A stretch of DNA of 64,000 bases. Source: Fulvimarina manganoxydans. Its GTDB lineage: Bacteria > Pseudomonadota > Alphaproteobacteria > Rhizobiales > Rhizobiaceae. The translations under genes were made by a program, and so were the position numbers. Shown here piece by piece: positions 34,970 through 46,003 of this stretch (its first letter is position 1; every line of letters starts with the position of its first letter). The notes under the pieces were generated by a model. It was not told where the DNA came from, did no database searches, and was given only the letters and a program-made list of their open reading frames with translations. Location: assembly GCF_900176465.1 (NCBI RefSeq), contig NZ_FWXR01000002.1, forward strand, positions 1 to 64,000, given 5' to 3'.

Positions 34970-36115
34970 ATGAGCGAAACCCTACTCGATCGTCGTGACG
35001 CGCCCGCTCCGAGCCGGCCGCCGCGCCCCGAGCCCCCGATTGGGCTCCTGGCCGAACTCACCCATCGCTGCCCCTTGCGGTGTACCTATTGTTCGAACCC
35101 GATCGAGCTCGAAACCCGCTCGGCAGAGCTCGACACCGAGACCTGGAAGCGCGTGTTCACCCAGGCCGCCGAACTTGGCGTCATTCATGTCCATTTGTCC
35201 GGCGGCGAACCGACGGCGCGCAAGGATATCGTCGAGCTGACGCGCCATGCCGCCGAGGTCGGTCTCTATACCAATCTCATTACCTCCGGCGTCGGCGTCT
35301 CCGAGGATCAGCTCGATGCCTTGGTCGAGGCCGGCTGCGACCATATCCAGCTGTCGATGCAGGGTGCCGATCCCGAAATCACCGTCGCGGTCGCCGGCAT
35401 GAAGGGCGCGTTCGAGCGCAAGCAGGCCTTCGCCGAGCAGGTCGTCCGGCGCGGCGTGCCCTTGACGCTGAATTCCGTGATCCACCGCCAGAACATCCAT
35501 CAAGTGCCGGTGATGATCGAGAAGGCGGTCGAATTTGGCGCCAAACGCATCGAGATCGCCCATACCCAATATTACGGCTGGGCGCTGAAGAACCGTGCGC
35601 AACTGATGCCGGCCAAGGCCGATGTCGATCGCACCATCGAAGAGGTGAAGGAGGCGCGCGAGCGACTGAAGGGCACCCTCGTCATCGACGCCGTCTTTCC
35701 GGATTATTACGCGCGCTATCCCAAGCTCTGCAACGGTGGCTGGGGGACGCGGACCTTGAGCGTCACGCCGTCGGGCAAGGTGCTGCCCTGCCACGCTGCC
35801 GAAACGCTCAAGCATCTGGACTTCTGGACCGTGCGCGACCATGGCCTGGCTGATATCTGGTACGAGTCTCCCGCCTTCGAAGCCTATCGCGGCACTGGCT
35901 GGATGAAAGAGCCTTGTCGGTCTTGCGAGCGGCGTGAGGTCGACTTCGGTGGCTGCCGCTGTCAGGCGCTCGCTTTGACGGGCGACCCGAATGCCACGGA
36001 TCCCGCCTGCATCAAGTCGCCCCATCACGAGCGGATCGGCGATCTGGCCCGCACCGAAGCGAGCCTCTCGACCGATCCCGGCGCGGTGACCTATCGCAAT
36101 TTTGGCGCGGCCTGA
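34970..36115 (+). CDS. pqqE: PqqA peptide cyclase PqqE (radical SAM)
   Basis: 381 aa radical SAM/SPASM enzyme. The cluster-binding CxxxCxxC is Cys34, Cys38 and Cys41 ([11 protein letters not shown]), and the SPASM region has [21 protein letters not shown] and the CRSCERR, CRCQ and later Cys ligands. It forms the Glu-Tyr carbon-carbon bond in PqqA. GGGAGG precedes the ATG. No pqqF protease is in the window. Confidence 0.95.
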   Translation: MSETLLDRRDAPAPSRPPRPEPPIGLLAELTHRCPLRCTYCSNPIELETRSAELDTETWKRVFTQAAELGVIHVHLSGGEPTARKDIVELTRHAAEVGLYTNLITSGVGVSEDQLDALVEAGCDHIQLSMQGADPEITVAVAGMKGAFERKQAFAEQVVRRGVPLTLNSVIHRQNIHQVPVMIEKAVEFGAKRIEIAHTQYYGWALKNRAQLMPAKADVDRTIEEVKEARERLKGTLVIDAVFPDYYARYPKLCNGGWGTRTLSVTPSGKVLPCHAAETLKHLDFWTVRDHGLADIWYESPAFEAYRGTGWMKEPCRSCERREVDFGGCRCQALALTGDPNATDPACIKSPHHERIGDLARTEASLSTDPGAVTYRNFGAA

Positions 36116-36137
36116 GGTCGCTGCCGCACCCTCAGGC
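36110..36137 (+). terminator. Hairpin at the end of pqqE
   Basis: GCCTGAGG (36110-36117), which includes the pqqE stop, pairs perfectly with CCTCAGGC (36130-36137) over a 12-nt loop. It has no T-tract, so it is a likely mRNA 3' end or a rho-dependent site. Confidence 0.4.
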
Positions 36138-36181
36138 GAGGGCCGGCGGAAGCGATGAAGCCCGCTGACCTCGGCTTTGCA

Positions 36182-37039
36182 TCAACCGCGCGTGCGGCTC
36201 ATGCCCTCCTTGGCGGGGGCATAATTTGGGTCGAGCTGGGCGGCCCGGGCGTAGGAACGATAGGCCTTCTGCCGATCGCCCTGACGTTCCAGAAGGATCG
36301 CCTGGTTCGTCCAATATTCGGCCTTGGTCTTGTCGAGCTTGAGGGCAGCCGCGAAATCGGCGGCGGCATTCTCCACATCGCCGAGCGCCAGATAGGACAC
36401 CCCTCGGCCGGAATAGGGCTCGGCGGCGGTCGATTGCAGCGAGATCGCCTTGGAGAAATCCTCGATCGCCTGGGCGTGTTGGCCGTCCAGCTGATAGAGC
36501 AGGCCGCGATTGTGATAGGCGCGCGGATCGGTCGTCTTCAGATCGATCGCCGATTGGAAATCCGACAGCGCTTCCCGGTTTCGGCCGGCCAGACGATAGA
36601 TATTGCCGCGTCCGATATAGGCCGAGGCATAGTTCGGATTGATCTGGATCGCGCGGTTGTAGTCTTCGACGGCCTTCAGCCGTTCGCCGGTCTGGCGATA
36701 GATCAGCGCCCGGTTCGCATAGGCCTGATAGAAATTCGGATCGAGCTGGATCGCCTTGGTAAAGTCTTGGATCGCGAGCGCATATTGCCCCGAACGACCA
36801 TAGGCCGTGCCGCGCACGTTATAGGCTTCCGGATCGCTTGGATTGGCGGTGACCGTCTGACTGAGCGAGGCGATATTCTGTTCCAGGCCCTGGTTCTGAT
36901 CGAGGGCGATCGCCGTGACCAGAGGTTCGTTCCCGGTCTGACAAGCCGACAGCCACAGGGCGGCCGACATGATCGCTCCAGCGCGCAAGGCACGGGAGGC
37001 GCAGATCGTCGAACGAAGATGGGGCGCAAGCAGCGTCAC
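36182..37039 (-). CDS. TPR-repeat lipoprotein
   Basis: 285 aa from a GTG at 37039 with AGAGG upstream; a TTG at 37075 would add 12 residues. A lipoprotein signal ends at ALWLSAC with Cys as the modified residue. About six tetratricopeptide repeats follow (for example AYNVRGTAYGRSGQYALAIQD and AYIGRGNIYRLAGRNREALS). It is a periplasmic or outer-membrane scaffold, NlpI-like in architecture. Its partners are unknown. Confidence 0.8.
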   Translation of the reverse strand: MTLLAPHLRSTICASRALRAGAIMSAALWLSACQTGNEPLVTAIALDQNQGLEQNIASLSQTVTANPSDPEAYNVRGTAYGRSGQYALAIQDFTKAIQLDPNFYQAYANRALIYRQTGERLKAVEDYNRAIQINPNYASAYIGRGNIYRLAGRNREALSDFQSAIDLKTTDPRAYHNRGLLYQLDGQHAQAIEDFSKAISLQSTAAEPYSGRGVSYLALGDVENAAADFAAALKLDKTKAEYWTNQAILLERQGDRQKAYRSYARAAQLDPNYAPAKEGMSRTRG

Positions 37040-37289
37040 GGGGCAGGCCTCTTTTTCGGAATTTCGCTTTTCCAACAGCTCTTAACGAGGCCAGATTAGA
37101 CCGGCGCGCCAAGCGATTCCAGCGACCGCTGCCGATCGGCCTCGTGACTGTTGCGCGGCGACCATGGGCACCCTGTCGCATCGGCGACCATGGTCAAAGA
37201 CAAAAGGCGCGGTCGACTTGCCGCCGGCCACGCCTGTCAGTCCGATTCACTTGATCGTCCGACGCGAAAAGACGCGCCGGTCGGCTTTG

Positions 37290-37511
37290 TCAGCGGCCGC
37301 GGCCGGCCACGATGCCTTCGCGCTGGGCCTGCTTGCGCGCCAGCTTGCGGGCGCGGCGAACGGCTTCGGCCTTCTCGCGTGCGCGCTTTTCCGAGGGCTT
37401 CTCGAAGAAGTTGCGCTGCTTCATCTCGCGGAAGACGCCTTCGCGCTGCAGCTTCTTCTTGAGCGCGCGGAGGGCTTGGTCGACATTGTTGTCACGAACG
37501 AGGACTTGCAC
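37290..37511 (-). CDS. rpsU: 30S ribosomal protein S21
   Basis: 73 aa: [20 protein letters not shown], then [22 protein letters not shown] and a basic tail. This is S21, which helps the small subunit start translation. The 5' region at 37512-37570 has a small inverted repeat (GGGACGGTC/GACCGCCC) that may influence expression. Confidence 0.96.
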   Translation of the reverse strand: MQVLVRDNNVDQALRALKKKLQREGVFREMKQRNFFEKPSEKRAREKAEAVRRARKLARKQAQREGIVAGRGR

Positions 37512-37857
37512 TGAGCGTTCCGTCTTTCAGTTTGGCAAAAAGGGGACAATCACGCGGGACGGTCAGACCGCCCGAGAAAATTCGGTCGCGCGCCCTTAGC
37601 AGACCTGTTGCACCCTGTCGAGATGGATTCGGCCGAGCACTATCCGGCGCCTCGACCCTGTCACGCGTAAAGCGCTCTTAGAAGCGATGTCGGACCGTTG
37701 GGTGGATTGACGTTAGGTCACGAATGATGTCCCAGTTTGTCGCATTCGATCGGGCCGGGAAGCGATCTTCGGTGTCCGACCGTGTGTCGGCTGGTGGTTC
37801 TCGTCATGCGCGCCATATCGGCCGCACCTAAACGATGATGATGAATGAGGATAGCCT
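37512..37857. other. rpsU upstream region
   Basis: 346 bp between divergent rpsU and the next gene. It contains the inverted repeat at about 37557-37574; no promoter can be called with confidence. Confidence 0.4.
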
Positions 37858-38790
37858 ATGGCGATCGGCGAATACCGGCGTGAAAGATATCAGACGGCAT
37901 CGACAGCAAGGCAGCGCAGCCTGTCCTGGGGAGCGATCGTCGCCGGCGTTGTCCTCGCGATCGCCCTGCAACTGATGCTCGGGCTTCTCGGCCTCGGCAT
38001 CGGTCTTGGCGGCGTTCCGGGGAGCGACCGGGCCGTGACGGCGCTGGCCTCCACAGCCGGAATCTGGTCGATCGCCGTCGCCTTGATCGGCCTCTTCGTC
38101 GGCGCCTTCGCCGCGGCGCGGCTCGGCGGCGTAACGGAGACCCTCGACGCCGTGCTCCATGGTGCCATAACCTGGGCGGTGGCGACGCTTCTCGTCGTGG
38201 TGCTTCTCGCAGGCACGGCTTCGGCCGTGCTCGGCGGTGCCTTTGGCGCGATCGGCGCTTCGATCGAAGGGCTGAGCCGCGCGGCCATCGCGATGACGGC
38301 GAGCCGTGGGCCGGACGGCGCGCTGCCGGATGCGATCCGCTCCGACCTGCGCTCCATTCTGAGTGCCGGATCGACGAATGAGGCGGCAGAGGGAGCGCTC
38401 GCCGCCGAACCGACCGGCGGGGATGAGGTAAGCGCCGCCGCCGAGACGAGGGCGGACGCCGCGTCGACGAACCCGGCCGAGACGATCGCGACGGTGGCCT
38501 CGGGCCTCTCCGAGACGGCGGGCGATGACGAACGCGAGGCGGCCGTCCGGGCAATCGCCGAAGCATCCGGGCTGTCGACCGACGCCGCCCGGCAGAAGCT
38601 CGCGACCTATCAGCAGGAATTTGATCAATTCGTGCGCGAGGCGCGCCAGGCAGCGGACAACGCCGCGCGCACGGTCGCAGCGTCCTCCTTCTCGGCCTTC
38701 GTCGCGCTTCTGCTCGGCCTCGTCGTCGGCTCCCTCGGCGGTCTTTTGGGTCGCAGCGGGAGCGGTCGGACAAGTCGCGACGCCGGCTGA
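37858..38790 (+). CDS. Membrane protein of unknown function
   Basis: 310 aa with four hydrophobic segments (about residues 24-50, 62-88, 100-125 and 272-300). The first three are Gly/Ala-rich (SWGAIVAGVVLAIALQLML). The region between 130 and 265 is polar and Ala/Glu-rich, with likely coiled coil before the last helix (EASGLSTDAARQKLATYQQEF). I do not recognise the family with confidence; similar proteins are annotated in rhizobia as PhnA-like. It is preceded by GAGGATAGCCT. Confidence 0.65.
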   Translation: MAIGEYRRERYQTASTARQRSLSWGAIVAGVVLAIALQLMLGLLGLGIGLGGVPGSDRAVTALASTAGIWSIAVALIGLFVGAFAAARLGGVTETLDAVLHGAITWAVATLLVVVLLAGTASAVLGGAFGAIGASIEGLSRAAIAMTASRGPDGALPDAIRSDLRSILSAGSTNEAAEGALAAEPTGGDEVSAAAETRADAASTNPAETIATVASGLSETAGDDEREAAVRAIAEASGLSTDAARQKLATYQQEFDQFVREARQAADNAARTVAASSFSAFVALLLGLVVGSLGGLLGRSGSGRTSRDAG

Positions 38791-39207
38791 TACCGGCGGA
38801 CATATGAAAGCATCGCCTTCGACTATCCGCTGGCAGCCCGAGCGGCGTCTGAGCCGATTCCCGGACAGGGATTAACCCCAGGGATCAATTCAATTGTCCG
38901 GATAAGACGCCATAGGGCGAGAACGAGATCATCGGGCAAGGCCTCACGCCCGATGCTTGGCGCCTCCTGATATCGGGTCGAATCGCCCGATCGGCCCTCG
39001 AAGCATTCGATCATGAGGGCGCAGCCATGCGCGCGTCACGATGACATTTGCATGACGCGGGAGGATGAGCCGCTTTTTGGTTCTCCGAGGCGCGGATAAG
39101 CCTGGTCAGGCCCCTTAAACGTCGCGTGGCCCGGTGCTCGGCGATCCGTTTCGGCCTATGCATGCCCGCCTTCCGAAAGGGCCGGAAAATTCTTGGGCAG
39201 AAGGTGC
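38791..39207. other. Gap before tRNA-Phe
   Basis: 417 bp with no ORF that I can support. It holds nothing but the promoter described next. Confidence 0.4.
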
Positions 39208-39236
39208 TGGACAGGGCAAAATCGCTTCTCTATAAG
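39208..39236 (+). promoter_or_regulatory. Probable sigma-70 promoter for tRNA-Phe
   Basis: TGGACA at 39208-39213 and TATAAG at 39231-39236 are separated by 17 bp. Initiation would fall near 39243, about 54 bases before the tRNA. Confidence 0.55.
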
Positions 39237-39296
39237 GCGCCCATCCCGAGCGCAGACGGCCCACATGGCCGGCTCAGACAGGCGCCGCTCGGAAAT

Positions 39297-39372
39297 GCCC
39301 AGGTAGCTCAGTTGGTAGAGCATGCGACTGAAAATCGCAGTGTCGGCGGTTCAATTCCGTCCCTGGGCACCA
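39297..39372 (+). tRNA. tRNA-Phe (GAA)
   Basis: 76 nt with encoded CCA. The acceptor GCCCAGG pairs with CCTGGGC, the D arm is GCTCAGTTGGTAGAGC, the anticodon loop is ACTGAAAATC with anticodon GAA and the T arm carries GGTTCAATTCC. It is a standard cloverleaf for Phe. Confidence 0.97.
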
Positions 39373-39569
39373 CTTTTGATTTTGACATCAGTCCGTTCCG
39401 CAGCTTCGTCTCGGCAGTCGTTCTGCTGTAGGAGGGGACAGCTTTTCACCGGCCGTGAATGGCGCGATTGGTGGGGCGTTCGGGCCGAGCGGGACCACCG
39501 CAGAAAGCCGGGAGAGGGTGTCGAGCTATGCCGAGGCCTCGCTCGACGCGCTTCCCACAGTTTGCAGAC

Positions 39570-39701
39570 CTATTCCATCATGCCCGGATGGCGGCGGCGA
39601 TAGTCGGCCTGGAGGCGACGAGCCTCGATGATGCTCTCGCCGAGCCCTTTCAGGGCGTTGGCGAAACGGGAAAATCCTGTGCGGCGGCTGGTGGGCTTCA
39701 T
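39570..39701 (-). CDS. 43-aa basic small protein
   Basis: ATG at 39701 with AGAGGA 8 bases upstream. The peptide starts MKPTSRRTGFSRFANALKGL and is a basic amphipathic helix ending in Arg-rich RRLQADYRRRHPG. It recalls the short Arg-rich DUF1127-type proteins of alphaproteobacteria in size and composition, without a certain match. The upstream in-frame extension to 39860 is rejected because the strong ribosome site sits at the internal Met. Confidence 0.6.
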   Translation of the reverse strand: MKPTSRRTGFSRFANALKGLGESIIEARRLQADYRRRHPGMME

Positions 39702-39971
39702 GGCGTTGTCCTCTTTCCTGCTGGCTAACGCATCGGACGCAGAGGCCTCGCTCTTGCGTCTGATGTCGGTGCTGCAGTGCAATATAAGGGACGCTGATGG
39801 AGTGAGGGACCGGCCTCGCCGCAAGGCAGCTATGCACGTCCGCAGAAGGCTTTCTTTCAACAGTCTTCGGTTTGGACCTGTGGCCAGGAGATAAGCCCAT
39901 GTGGCGCCTGGACGGTTCAGCGGCCCAATGCACCAGCATCTTGGGCCGCTGGTTTGGGCTTTGTTCTGCCC

Positions 39972-42299
39972 TCAGCGACGCTTTATGGCTGCTGCGAGAG
40001 CATCTGCAAGGGCGCCTTGTTGTTGCGTCTCCTTGCGCGGGGCGCGATCCGATCCGGCCTTGGTGCTTAGCTGGTTCGTCGGCTTTCCAGGACCTTGCCG
40101 GCGGTCGGTCTGTCCCGCTTCCGGCATCTCGCTCTTCATCGTCAGTGAAATGCGCTTGCGCTTCACATCGACCTCGATGACGCGCACAGTCACCACTTGC
40201 CCGGTCTTCACCACATCGGCCGGGTCTTTCACAAAGCGGTCGGCGAGCTGGGAGATGTGGATCAGGCCGTCTTGATGGACGCCGATATCGACGAAAGCGC
40301 CGAAGGCGGCGACATTGGTCACGGTGCCTTCCAGCGCCATGCCGGGCTTGAGATCGGTGATCTCGTTCACGCCGTCTGTGAAGGATGCGGTCCTGAAGGC
40401 CGGGCGGGGATCACGGCCCGGCTTTTCGAGCTCGGCGATAATGTCCTTGACCGTCGGCAGCCCGAAGCCGTCGCCCACGAAGCGGCCTGGATCGACAGAT
40501 TTAAGGGCCTGCGGATCGCGCATTACCTGGGCGACGTCCTTGCCGATCGCCGCGACGATCTTGCGGGCGACCGGATAGGCTTCCGGGTGAACGGCCGAGG
40601 CGTCGAGCGGCTCTTTGCCATGGGCGATGCGCAGGAAGCCGGCGCATTGCTCAAAGGCCTTGGGCCCGAGCCGCGGCACTTTCAGGAGCTTGCGGCGACT
40701 ATCGAAAGGGCCCTCGCGATCGCGATGGGAGACGATCGCTTCGGCGAGCGAGGGGCCGAGGCCGGCAACGCGTGACAGAAGCGCGGCCGAAGCGGTGTTC
40801 AGATCGACGCCGACGGCGTTCACCGCATCCTCGACGACGGCGTCGAGAGCCTTGGAGAGGCGCGCCTGATCGACATCGTGCTGATATTGGCCGACGCCGA
40901 TCGCCTTCGGATCGATCTTGATGAGCTCGGCCAGTGGGTCCTGAAGCCGCCGGGCGATGGACACCGCGCCGCGGATCGAGACGTCCACATCCGGCATTTC
41001 CTTCGACGCGATCTCGGACGCTGAATAGACCGAAGCGCCCGCCTCGCTGACGACGGCCTTGACCGGCTTTCTGCCCTTCAGCGCCTTGATCACCTCGCCG
41101 GCCAGCTGCTCGGTCTCCCGGCTCGCCGTGCCATTGCCGATTGCGACAAGCTCGACGCCATGTTGTTCGATGAGTTGGGTGAGTTTCGCCATCGCCCCGG
41201 AAACATCGTTGCGCGGCTGGAAGGGATAGACCGTAGCGCTATCGACAAGCCTGCCCGTCGCGTCGATCACGGCGACCTTGACGCCCGTGCGAATGCCCGG
41301 ATCGAGGCCCATTGTCGCCTTGGCGCCTGCCGGCGCTGCCAGAAGGAGATCCTTCAGATTGCGCGAGAAGACGCGGATCGCCTCGTCGTCGGCGCCTTCC
41401 TTCAGCATTGTCATCATCTGGGTCGAAAGGCTCGGCTTCAGCTTGGACCGCCACACCCAGCGCGCCACGCCGAGAAGCCATTCGTCGGCGGGGCTCGCAG
41501 CGCTGCCCATGCGAATGCGGTTGTGACGCGCGATCATCGCCTCGACCGGTTTGACGCTGGACGGATCCTCCGCATCCACCTCGATGTCGAGGCTTATGAT
41601 GCCTTCGCGCTCGGCGCGCAGCAGCGCCAGAACCCGGTGGCTCGGTGCTTTGGCCCAGGATTCGGTGTGGTCGAAATAGTCGGAAAACTTCGCGCCTTCC
41701 TCTTCCTTGCCTTTGACGACCTTGGCTCGAAGTTCGGCCTTCGCGACGAGATGGTTGCGGATGTCGCCGACGAGGGCGGCATTCTCTGCCATCGTCTCGC
41801 CGACGATGTCGCGTGCGCCTTCGAGCGCGGCCTTCACATCCGGCACTTCGGCGGTGACGAAGCGGGCGGCAAGCGCTTCCGGGTTGGTGGAGCGGTCCGA
41901 GAGGATCGTCTCGGCCAGCGGCCCGAGCCCCTTTTCACGCGCCGCCTCGGCACGATTGCGCCGTTTCGGGCGGAAGGGAAGATAAAGGTCTTCGAGCGCG
42001 ACGCGGGTGGTCGTCGCCATGATGGCGACGACGAGCTGGTCGGTCAGCTTGCCTTGCTCGCGGATCGATTTGAGCACCGCCTGCCGGCGCGCCTCGAGAT
42101 CGCGCAGATAGGTCAGCCGCGTTTCGAGCGTGCGAAGCTGGGCATCGTCGAGACCGCCAGTCGCTTCCTTCCGGTAGCGAGCGATGAAGGGCACCGTCGC
42201 GCCGCCGTCGATCAGTGCGACCGCCGAGGCAACCTGCTCGGAGCGCGCGCCGATCTCCTCGGCGATGATCCTCTCAGGGGAAGCGGGCGTCGGTGTCAT
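39972..42299 (-). CDS. tex: Tex-family S1 RNA-binding protein
   Basis: 775 aa from the ATG at 42299 (an ATG two codons upstream is the alternative). Tex N-terminal domain with [17 protein letters not shown], a YqgF-like RNase H fold with [17 protein letters not shown], a helix-hairpin-helix pair ([24 protein letters not shown]), then a C-terminal S1 domain ([26 protein letters not shown]). It is a conserved transcription/RNA-associated protein. The C-terminal tail is Lys/Gln-rich and disordered. Confidence 0.93.
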   Translation of the reverse strand: MTPTPASPERIIAEEIGARSEQVASAVALIDGGATVPFIARYRKEATGGLDDAQLRTLETRLTYLRDLEARRQAVLKSIREQGKLTDQLVVAIMATTTRVALEDLYLPFRPKRRNRAEAAREKGLGPLAETILSDRSTNPEALAARFVTAEVPDVKAALEGARDIVGETMAENAALVGDIRNHLVAKAELRAKVVKGKEEEGAKFSDYFDHTESWAKAPSHRVLALLRAEREGIISLDIEVDAEDPSSVKPVEAMIARHNRIRMGSAASPADEWLLGVARWVWRSKLKPSLSTQMMTMLKEGADDEAIRVFSRNLKDLLLAAPAGAKATMGLDPGIRTGVKVAVIDATGRLVDSATVYPFQPRNDVSGAMAKLTQLIEQHGVELVAIGNGTASRETEQLAGEVIKALKGRKPVKAVVSEAGASVYSASEIASKEMPDVDVSIRGAVSIARRLQDPLAELIKIDPKAIGVGQYQHDVDQARLSKALDAVVEDAVNAVGVDLNTASAALLSRVAGLGPSLAEAIVSHRDREGPFDSRRKLLKVPRLGPKAFEQCAGFLRIAHGKEPLDASAVHPEAYPVARKIVAAIGKDVAQVMRDPQALKSVDPGRFVGDGFGLPTVKDIIAELEKPGRDPRPAFRTASFTDGVNEITDLKPGMALEGTVTNVAAFGAFVDIGVHQDGLIHISQLADRFVKDPADVVKTGQVVTVRVIEVDVKRKRISLTMKSEMPEAGQTDRRQGPGKPTNQLSTKAGSDRAPRKETQQQGALADALAAAIKRR

Positions 42300-42562
42300 G
42301 AGCATTCTTTCTTCAGACGAAAAGGAGGGGCCGAAGGCTGGCGACGGCCCCTGTGGCCAATGCCATTCCCTTAGCATTCCGACGATTCGAAGACAGTCTT
42401 CGCAAAGGCTGAGAACGCTCGATCCCGATCGTCGATCGGGGATCTCGTTGGCCGGCCATCTTCGTCGTCGCCTTTGGCGACCCCCGTCTTTGCGACGATG
42501 GTCGCCATCCGTCTCGGCACGCCGGGTGTCGACTGACCGGCAGGGTCCGGTAAGCGTTCGCC

Positions 42563-44185
42563 TTACGCTTTGGCCATATGCTCGAAGAGACGGGCGACGG
42601 CCTCAGCGCCGGGGTCCTTGTGGCCTTTGAGATGATTTGCGCCGAGATAGGCGGCCCGGCCGGCGCCTGCCCGGGTCATTCTTGCGGTGTCGTCGGCACC
42701 CTTGCGGGCCGCTTTCGCCGCTTCGGCAAGGCCTTGGTCAAGCGCGTCGAGGGCGGGGGTGAGCGCGTCGATCATGGTGCGGTCGCCCGGTTTTGCGCCA
42801 CCGATCTCCTGCATGCGGGCAAGGCCTGCCTTGAGGGCGTCCGGCATCGAGGCGCCCCCTTCGGCCGCCTCGCCGGATGCGGCGAAGAAGATCGCGAGAA
42901 GAACGCCAGACGAGCCGCCCATGGTCTGGCCGAGTTCCAGGCCGATCGCGCGCAGAAGCTTGGTGCGATCGGCAAGCGGCAGACGGTCCATGGCTCCGAT
43001 CAGCGCTTCGGCCGCATGGGAAAGCGTCGAGCCCGTATCGCCATCCCCGGACTTTGCGTCGAGCGCGTTGAGATCGCTCTCGGCCTCGATCATCGCCTTG
43101 CAGCAACCGGTCAGGAAGGCGCGCAGCTCGGGATCGTCGCTCGGCGCGGGCGCGGACGGCGTCAGCTTGTCCGGAAGAGCCACCGTCTTCGGCTCACCAA
43201 CGGCCTTCACACCCGGCCAGGCGGACAATGCGACCGGCCGCGAGAGCCAATCGAGTTCGCTGTCGTCGGCGGTGAAAAGCGAGATCGAAAAGCCGCGCAT
43301 GTCGAGCGACGTCATCATCGGCGCCGGCCCGACCATATGGCGAATGCGCCGACCGATCGTGGAGCGGGCGAGATCGTTTGCAAGAACCCCCATTTCCAGG
43401 GAGGAAACGCCGCCGAGATTGTTGAGAAGCGCGACGAGTGGCGCGTCCGAGGCGCCTTTGCCGAGCTTGTCGGCCATTGCCTCGATTGCGCCGGCCGCGC
43501 CTTTGAAGTCGATCTGCTCGACACCTGGCTCGCCATGGATGCCGAGGCCGAGTTCGGCCATGCCGTCCGGAATGCGCTCTTCCTTCGGCGAACCCGGCAC
43601 GGTGCAGGTGTCGAGTGACAGGCCGATGCTCTTGATTTTCTCGATGGCTTTCGTCGCCGCCTGTGAGATTGCAGGCAGGTCGGCACCGTCCTCGGAAAGC
43701 GCGCCGGCGATCTTGTGGATGAAGAGCGTTCCGGCAATGCCGCGAGGCGAGGGAAGGTCGGGCAGCGCGATGTCGTCACCGACGATGACCATCTCCACCT
43801 TCAGCCCTTGTTCGCGAGCGCGCTCGGCCGCGAGGCCGAAATTCAGCCGGTCGCCGGTATAGTTCTTGACGACCAATAGGCAGCCGGCAGCGCCGGTGAC
43901 GGCGAGGATCGCGGCAAGCACCGCGTCGACGCTGGGCGAGGCGAAGACGTCGCCGCAGACGGCTGCCGTCAGCATTCCTTCGCCGACGAAACCGGCATGG
44001 GCCGGCTCGTGCCCCGAACCGCCGCCCGAGATGATCGCGACCTTCGATCGATCCCAGTCGCTGCGCAGGACGACCCGGATATGCGGGAAGCCGTCGAGCC
44101 TTGCGAGCTTGCCGTCGGAGGCTCGGATGAGGCCGTCCACCGCCTCGGTGACGATGTCGTCCTTGCGATTGATGAATTGCGCCAT
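42563..44185 (-). CDS. Dihydroxyacetone kinase, DhaK-DhaL fusion
   Basis: 540 aa. The N-terminal DhaK part has [19 protein letters not shown] and the covalent substrate-binding His217 in LGLGIHGEP. The C-terminal DhaL part begins near residue 350 and has the metal/ATP-binding aspartates in [13 protein letters not shown] and [12 protein letters not shown]. The fused ATP-dependent form phosphorylates dihydroxyacetone or a similar short ketose. It stands alone, 196 bp from the amidase operon on the same strand. Confidence 0.9.
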   Translation of the reverse strand: MAQFINRKDDIVTEAVDGLIRASDGKLARLDGFPHIRVVLRSDWDRSKVAIISGGGSGHEPAHAGFVGEGMLTAAVCGDVFASPSVDAVLAAILAVTGAAGCLLVVKNYTGDRLNFGLAAERAREQGLKVEMVIVGDDIALPDLPSPRGIAGTLFIHKIAGALSEDGADLPAISQAATKAIEKIKSIGLSLDTCTVPGSPKEERIPDGMAELGLGIHGEPGVEQIDFKGAAGAIEAMADKLGKGASDAPLVALLNNLGGVSSLEMGVLANDLARSTIGRRIRHMVGPAPMMTSLDMRGFSISLFTADDSELDWLSRPVALSAWPGVKAVGEPKTVALPDKLTPSAPAPSDDPELRAFLTGCCKAMIEAESDLNALDAKSGDGDTGSTLSHAAEALIGAMDRLPLADRTKLLRAIGLELGQTMGGSSGVLLAIFFAASGEAAEGGASMPDALKAGLARMQEIGGAKPGDRTMIDALTPALDALDQGLAEAAKAARKGADDTARMTRAGAGRAAYLGANHLKGHKDPGAEAVARLFEHMAKA

Positions 44186-44381
44186 GCTCGGCCCTCCCTC
44201 AAAAGTCCGGGCGGCTTTCGCCCTTGATCGATCTCTCGCCGAGAGCGCCGGCCTGCCTGCCGTCGCCCTCCGCTTGAAACCGTATCTATGAGGGATCCCG
44301 GCCGTGACGATGCCTTATCGGCGAAGAGGCGGGGAGCGGCCGGTCTCGGGCGCAGGTCCTTTGAAGGATCGACATTGCCGG

Positions 44382-45770
44382 TCAGGCTCTGTCCGACAGG
44401 GCTTCTTCGATCGCCTCGCCGATCGAGCATGCGACGTCTTCGGCAAAGGGCGCGGCCGCGATCTGGACGCTCGCTTTCAAGCCGCCGGTCGTCACTGGAC
44501 CCGGAACCGACAGGGTCGGCAGGCCGAGAAAGGAGAAGACGCGGGTGAATTTGGCGATCGAGACCATCACCCGCGTCATCGCCTCGCTCGCCCCGACCTC
44601 CACATCGGCCGAGATCGGCGGCAGGCTGGGCATGGTCGGCGTCAGCACGGCGTCGCATTCGGACAGGACTTCGGCCATGAAGCGTTCGAGGAAGACACCC
44701 TTGATCTGCAATGCCCTGAGATAAATCGGGGCGGGGACGCCAAGGCCCTGGATCAGCCGCGCGCGAACCTGTTCGCCATAGTCCTCGGGCCGTGCGCGCA
44801 TCGTATCAAGATGGATCGCGCCGGCCTCGGTCATGGCGACGAGATTGGCGAGCTCGATGACGTCTTCGAGCGGCGGCAGCTTCGGCCGGACGATCTTCGC
44901 GCCGGCCTTCATCAGGATCGTTTCGGCCTCGCCGAGAAAGGTGACGACTTCGGGCGCGAGATCCTCGGTGAAGAAGCCGGAATCGGGGATGGCGATGGTG
45001 AGATCGCTGACCGAGGGGCCTTTGGCCGGGATGGGCGCTACGTCGAGGCAGGCGGGATCGCGATCGTCGGCCCCCGAAATCAGGCGGGTGATCAGACGCG
45101 CATCGGCGACCGAGCGCGCAAGGGGGCCGACGCAATCGAGGGAGTGGGACAAGGGCATGGCGCCGAAACGGCTGACGCGCCCTTGCGTCGGCTTCAGCCC
45201 GACGACGCCACAACAGGCGGCGGGCAGTCGGATCGAGCCGCCGGTGTCGGAGCCGAGCGCGGCAAAGACCGTATTCGAACCGACGGCGCTGCCGGAGCCC
45301 GACGAGGAACCGCCGGCGATCCGCGCCGGATCGAGCGGGTTGCAGGCCCTGCCGAAATGGGCGTTGAAGCCGGTCGGCCCCATCGCGAATTCCGACATGT
45401 TGAGCCGGCCAAGATGGATCTGCCCGGCGGTATCGAGGCGCCGGATCACCGTTGCGGTGTGCGACGCGATCTCATCCTTGCGGATCTTCGAGCCGCAGCC
45501 GGTCACCTGTCCTGCCCGGTCATACATGTCCTTGTGGGCGAGGGGCACGCCATGGAGCGGGCCTAGGAGGCGGCCGGCGGCAAGGGCCTCGTCGGCGGAT
45601 CGGGCCGCCGCCCGGGCGCTCTCGTCTTCGATGGCAATGAAGCTGTTGAGGCTCGGCTGCAGGGTTTCAGCGCGCTCGATCGCCAGATCGGTGAGTTCGC
45701 GCGAGGAGATCTGTTTGTCGCGGATCGCGCTAGCGGCTTGGATCAAGGTCCAGGCGAGCGGTTCGGTCAT
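44382..45770 (-). CDS. Amidase-signature hydrolase paired with a small protein
   Basis: 462 aa from the ATG at 45770. The triad is Lys80 (PLAHKDMYD), the cis-Ser in GGSSSGSGS (155-157) and nucleophile Ser179 in SDTGGSIRLPAACCG. It overlaps the preceding small ORF by 4 bp, an arrangement like GatC-GatA or AtzG-AtzE, where a small subunit assists an amidase. It belongs to the AtzE/GatA branch by length and sequence. The substrate is unknown; neighbouring genes suggest amides or ureides. Confidence 0.86.
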   Translation of the reverse strand: MTEPLAWTLIQAASAIRDKQISSRELTDLAIERAETLQPSLNSFIAIEDESARAAARSADEALAAGRLLGPLHGVPLAHKDMYDRAGQVTGCGSKIRKDEIASHTATVIRRLDTAGQIHLGRLNMSEFAMGPTGFNAHFGRACNPLDPARIAGGSSSGSGSAVGSNTVFAALGSDTGGSIRLPAACCGVVGLKPTQGRVSRFGAMPLSHSLDCVGPLARSVADARLITRLISGADDRDPACLDVAPIPAKGPSVSDLTIAIPDSGFFTEDLAPEVVTFLGEAETILMKAGAKIVRPKLPPLEDVIELANLVAMTEAGAIHLDTMRARPEDYGEQVRARLIQGLGVPAPIYLRALQIKGVFLERFMAEVLSECDAVLTPTMPSLPPISADVEVGASEAMTRVMVSIAKFTRVFSFLGLPTLSVPGPVTTGGLKASVQIAAAPFAEDVACSIGEAIEEALSDRA

Positions 45771-46003
45771 CGTGCGGCGCCTTTCGATCGGGCCAGGCGC
45801 GCGATCGCCGCGCCATAGGCGTCGGGCTCCACATAGAAGAGATCCCGGCCCTTGGTCAGATCGGTCATGACGCAATGGTCGAAGGCGCGGCGGGCCTGCG
45901 CGGCGACGGCGATCGCTTCCCCCTTGAGAGGCGCACGTGCCAGCGTCTTGCGAATGAGGCGGGCCGCTTCGTCGACGGGGTCGGGCTCGGTCAGATCAGG
46001 CAT
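45767..46003 (-). CDS. 78-aa protein coupled to an amidase
   Basis: ATG at 46003; starts MPDLTEPDPVDEAARLIRKT. Two helical stretches are likely (about 9-20 and 24-42); it contains one Cys. It overlaps the amidase start by 4 bp (ATGA). By position it is analogous to AtzG/GatC/HpxX small partners, but I see no clear sequence similarity. The function is inferred only from coupling. Confidence 0.55.
   Translation of the reverse strand: MPDLTEPDPVDEAARLIRKTLARAPLKGEAIAVAAQARRAFDHCVMTDLTKGRDLFYVEPDAYGAAIARLARSKGAAR

Noticed and set aside
34982-36028. Minus-strand ORF (348 codons) antisense to pqqE
   Set aside because: pqqE has intact radical SAM and SPASM motifs on the plus strand.
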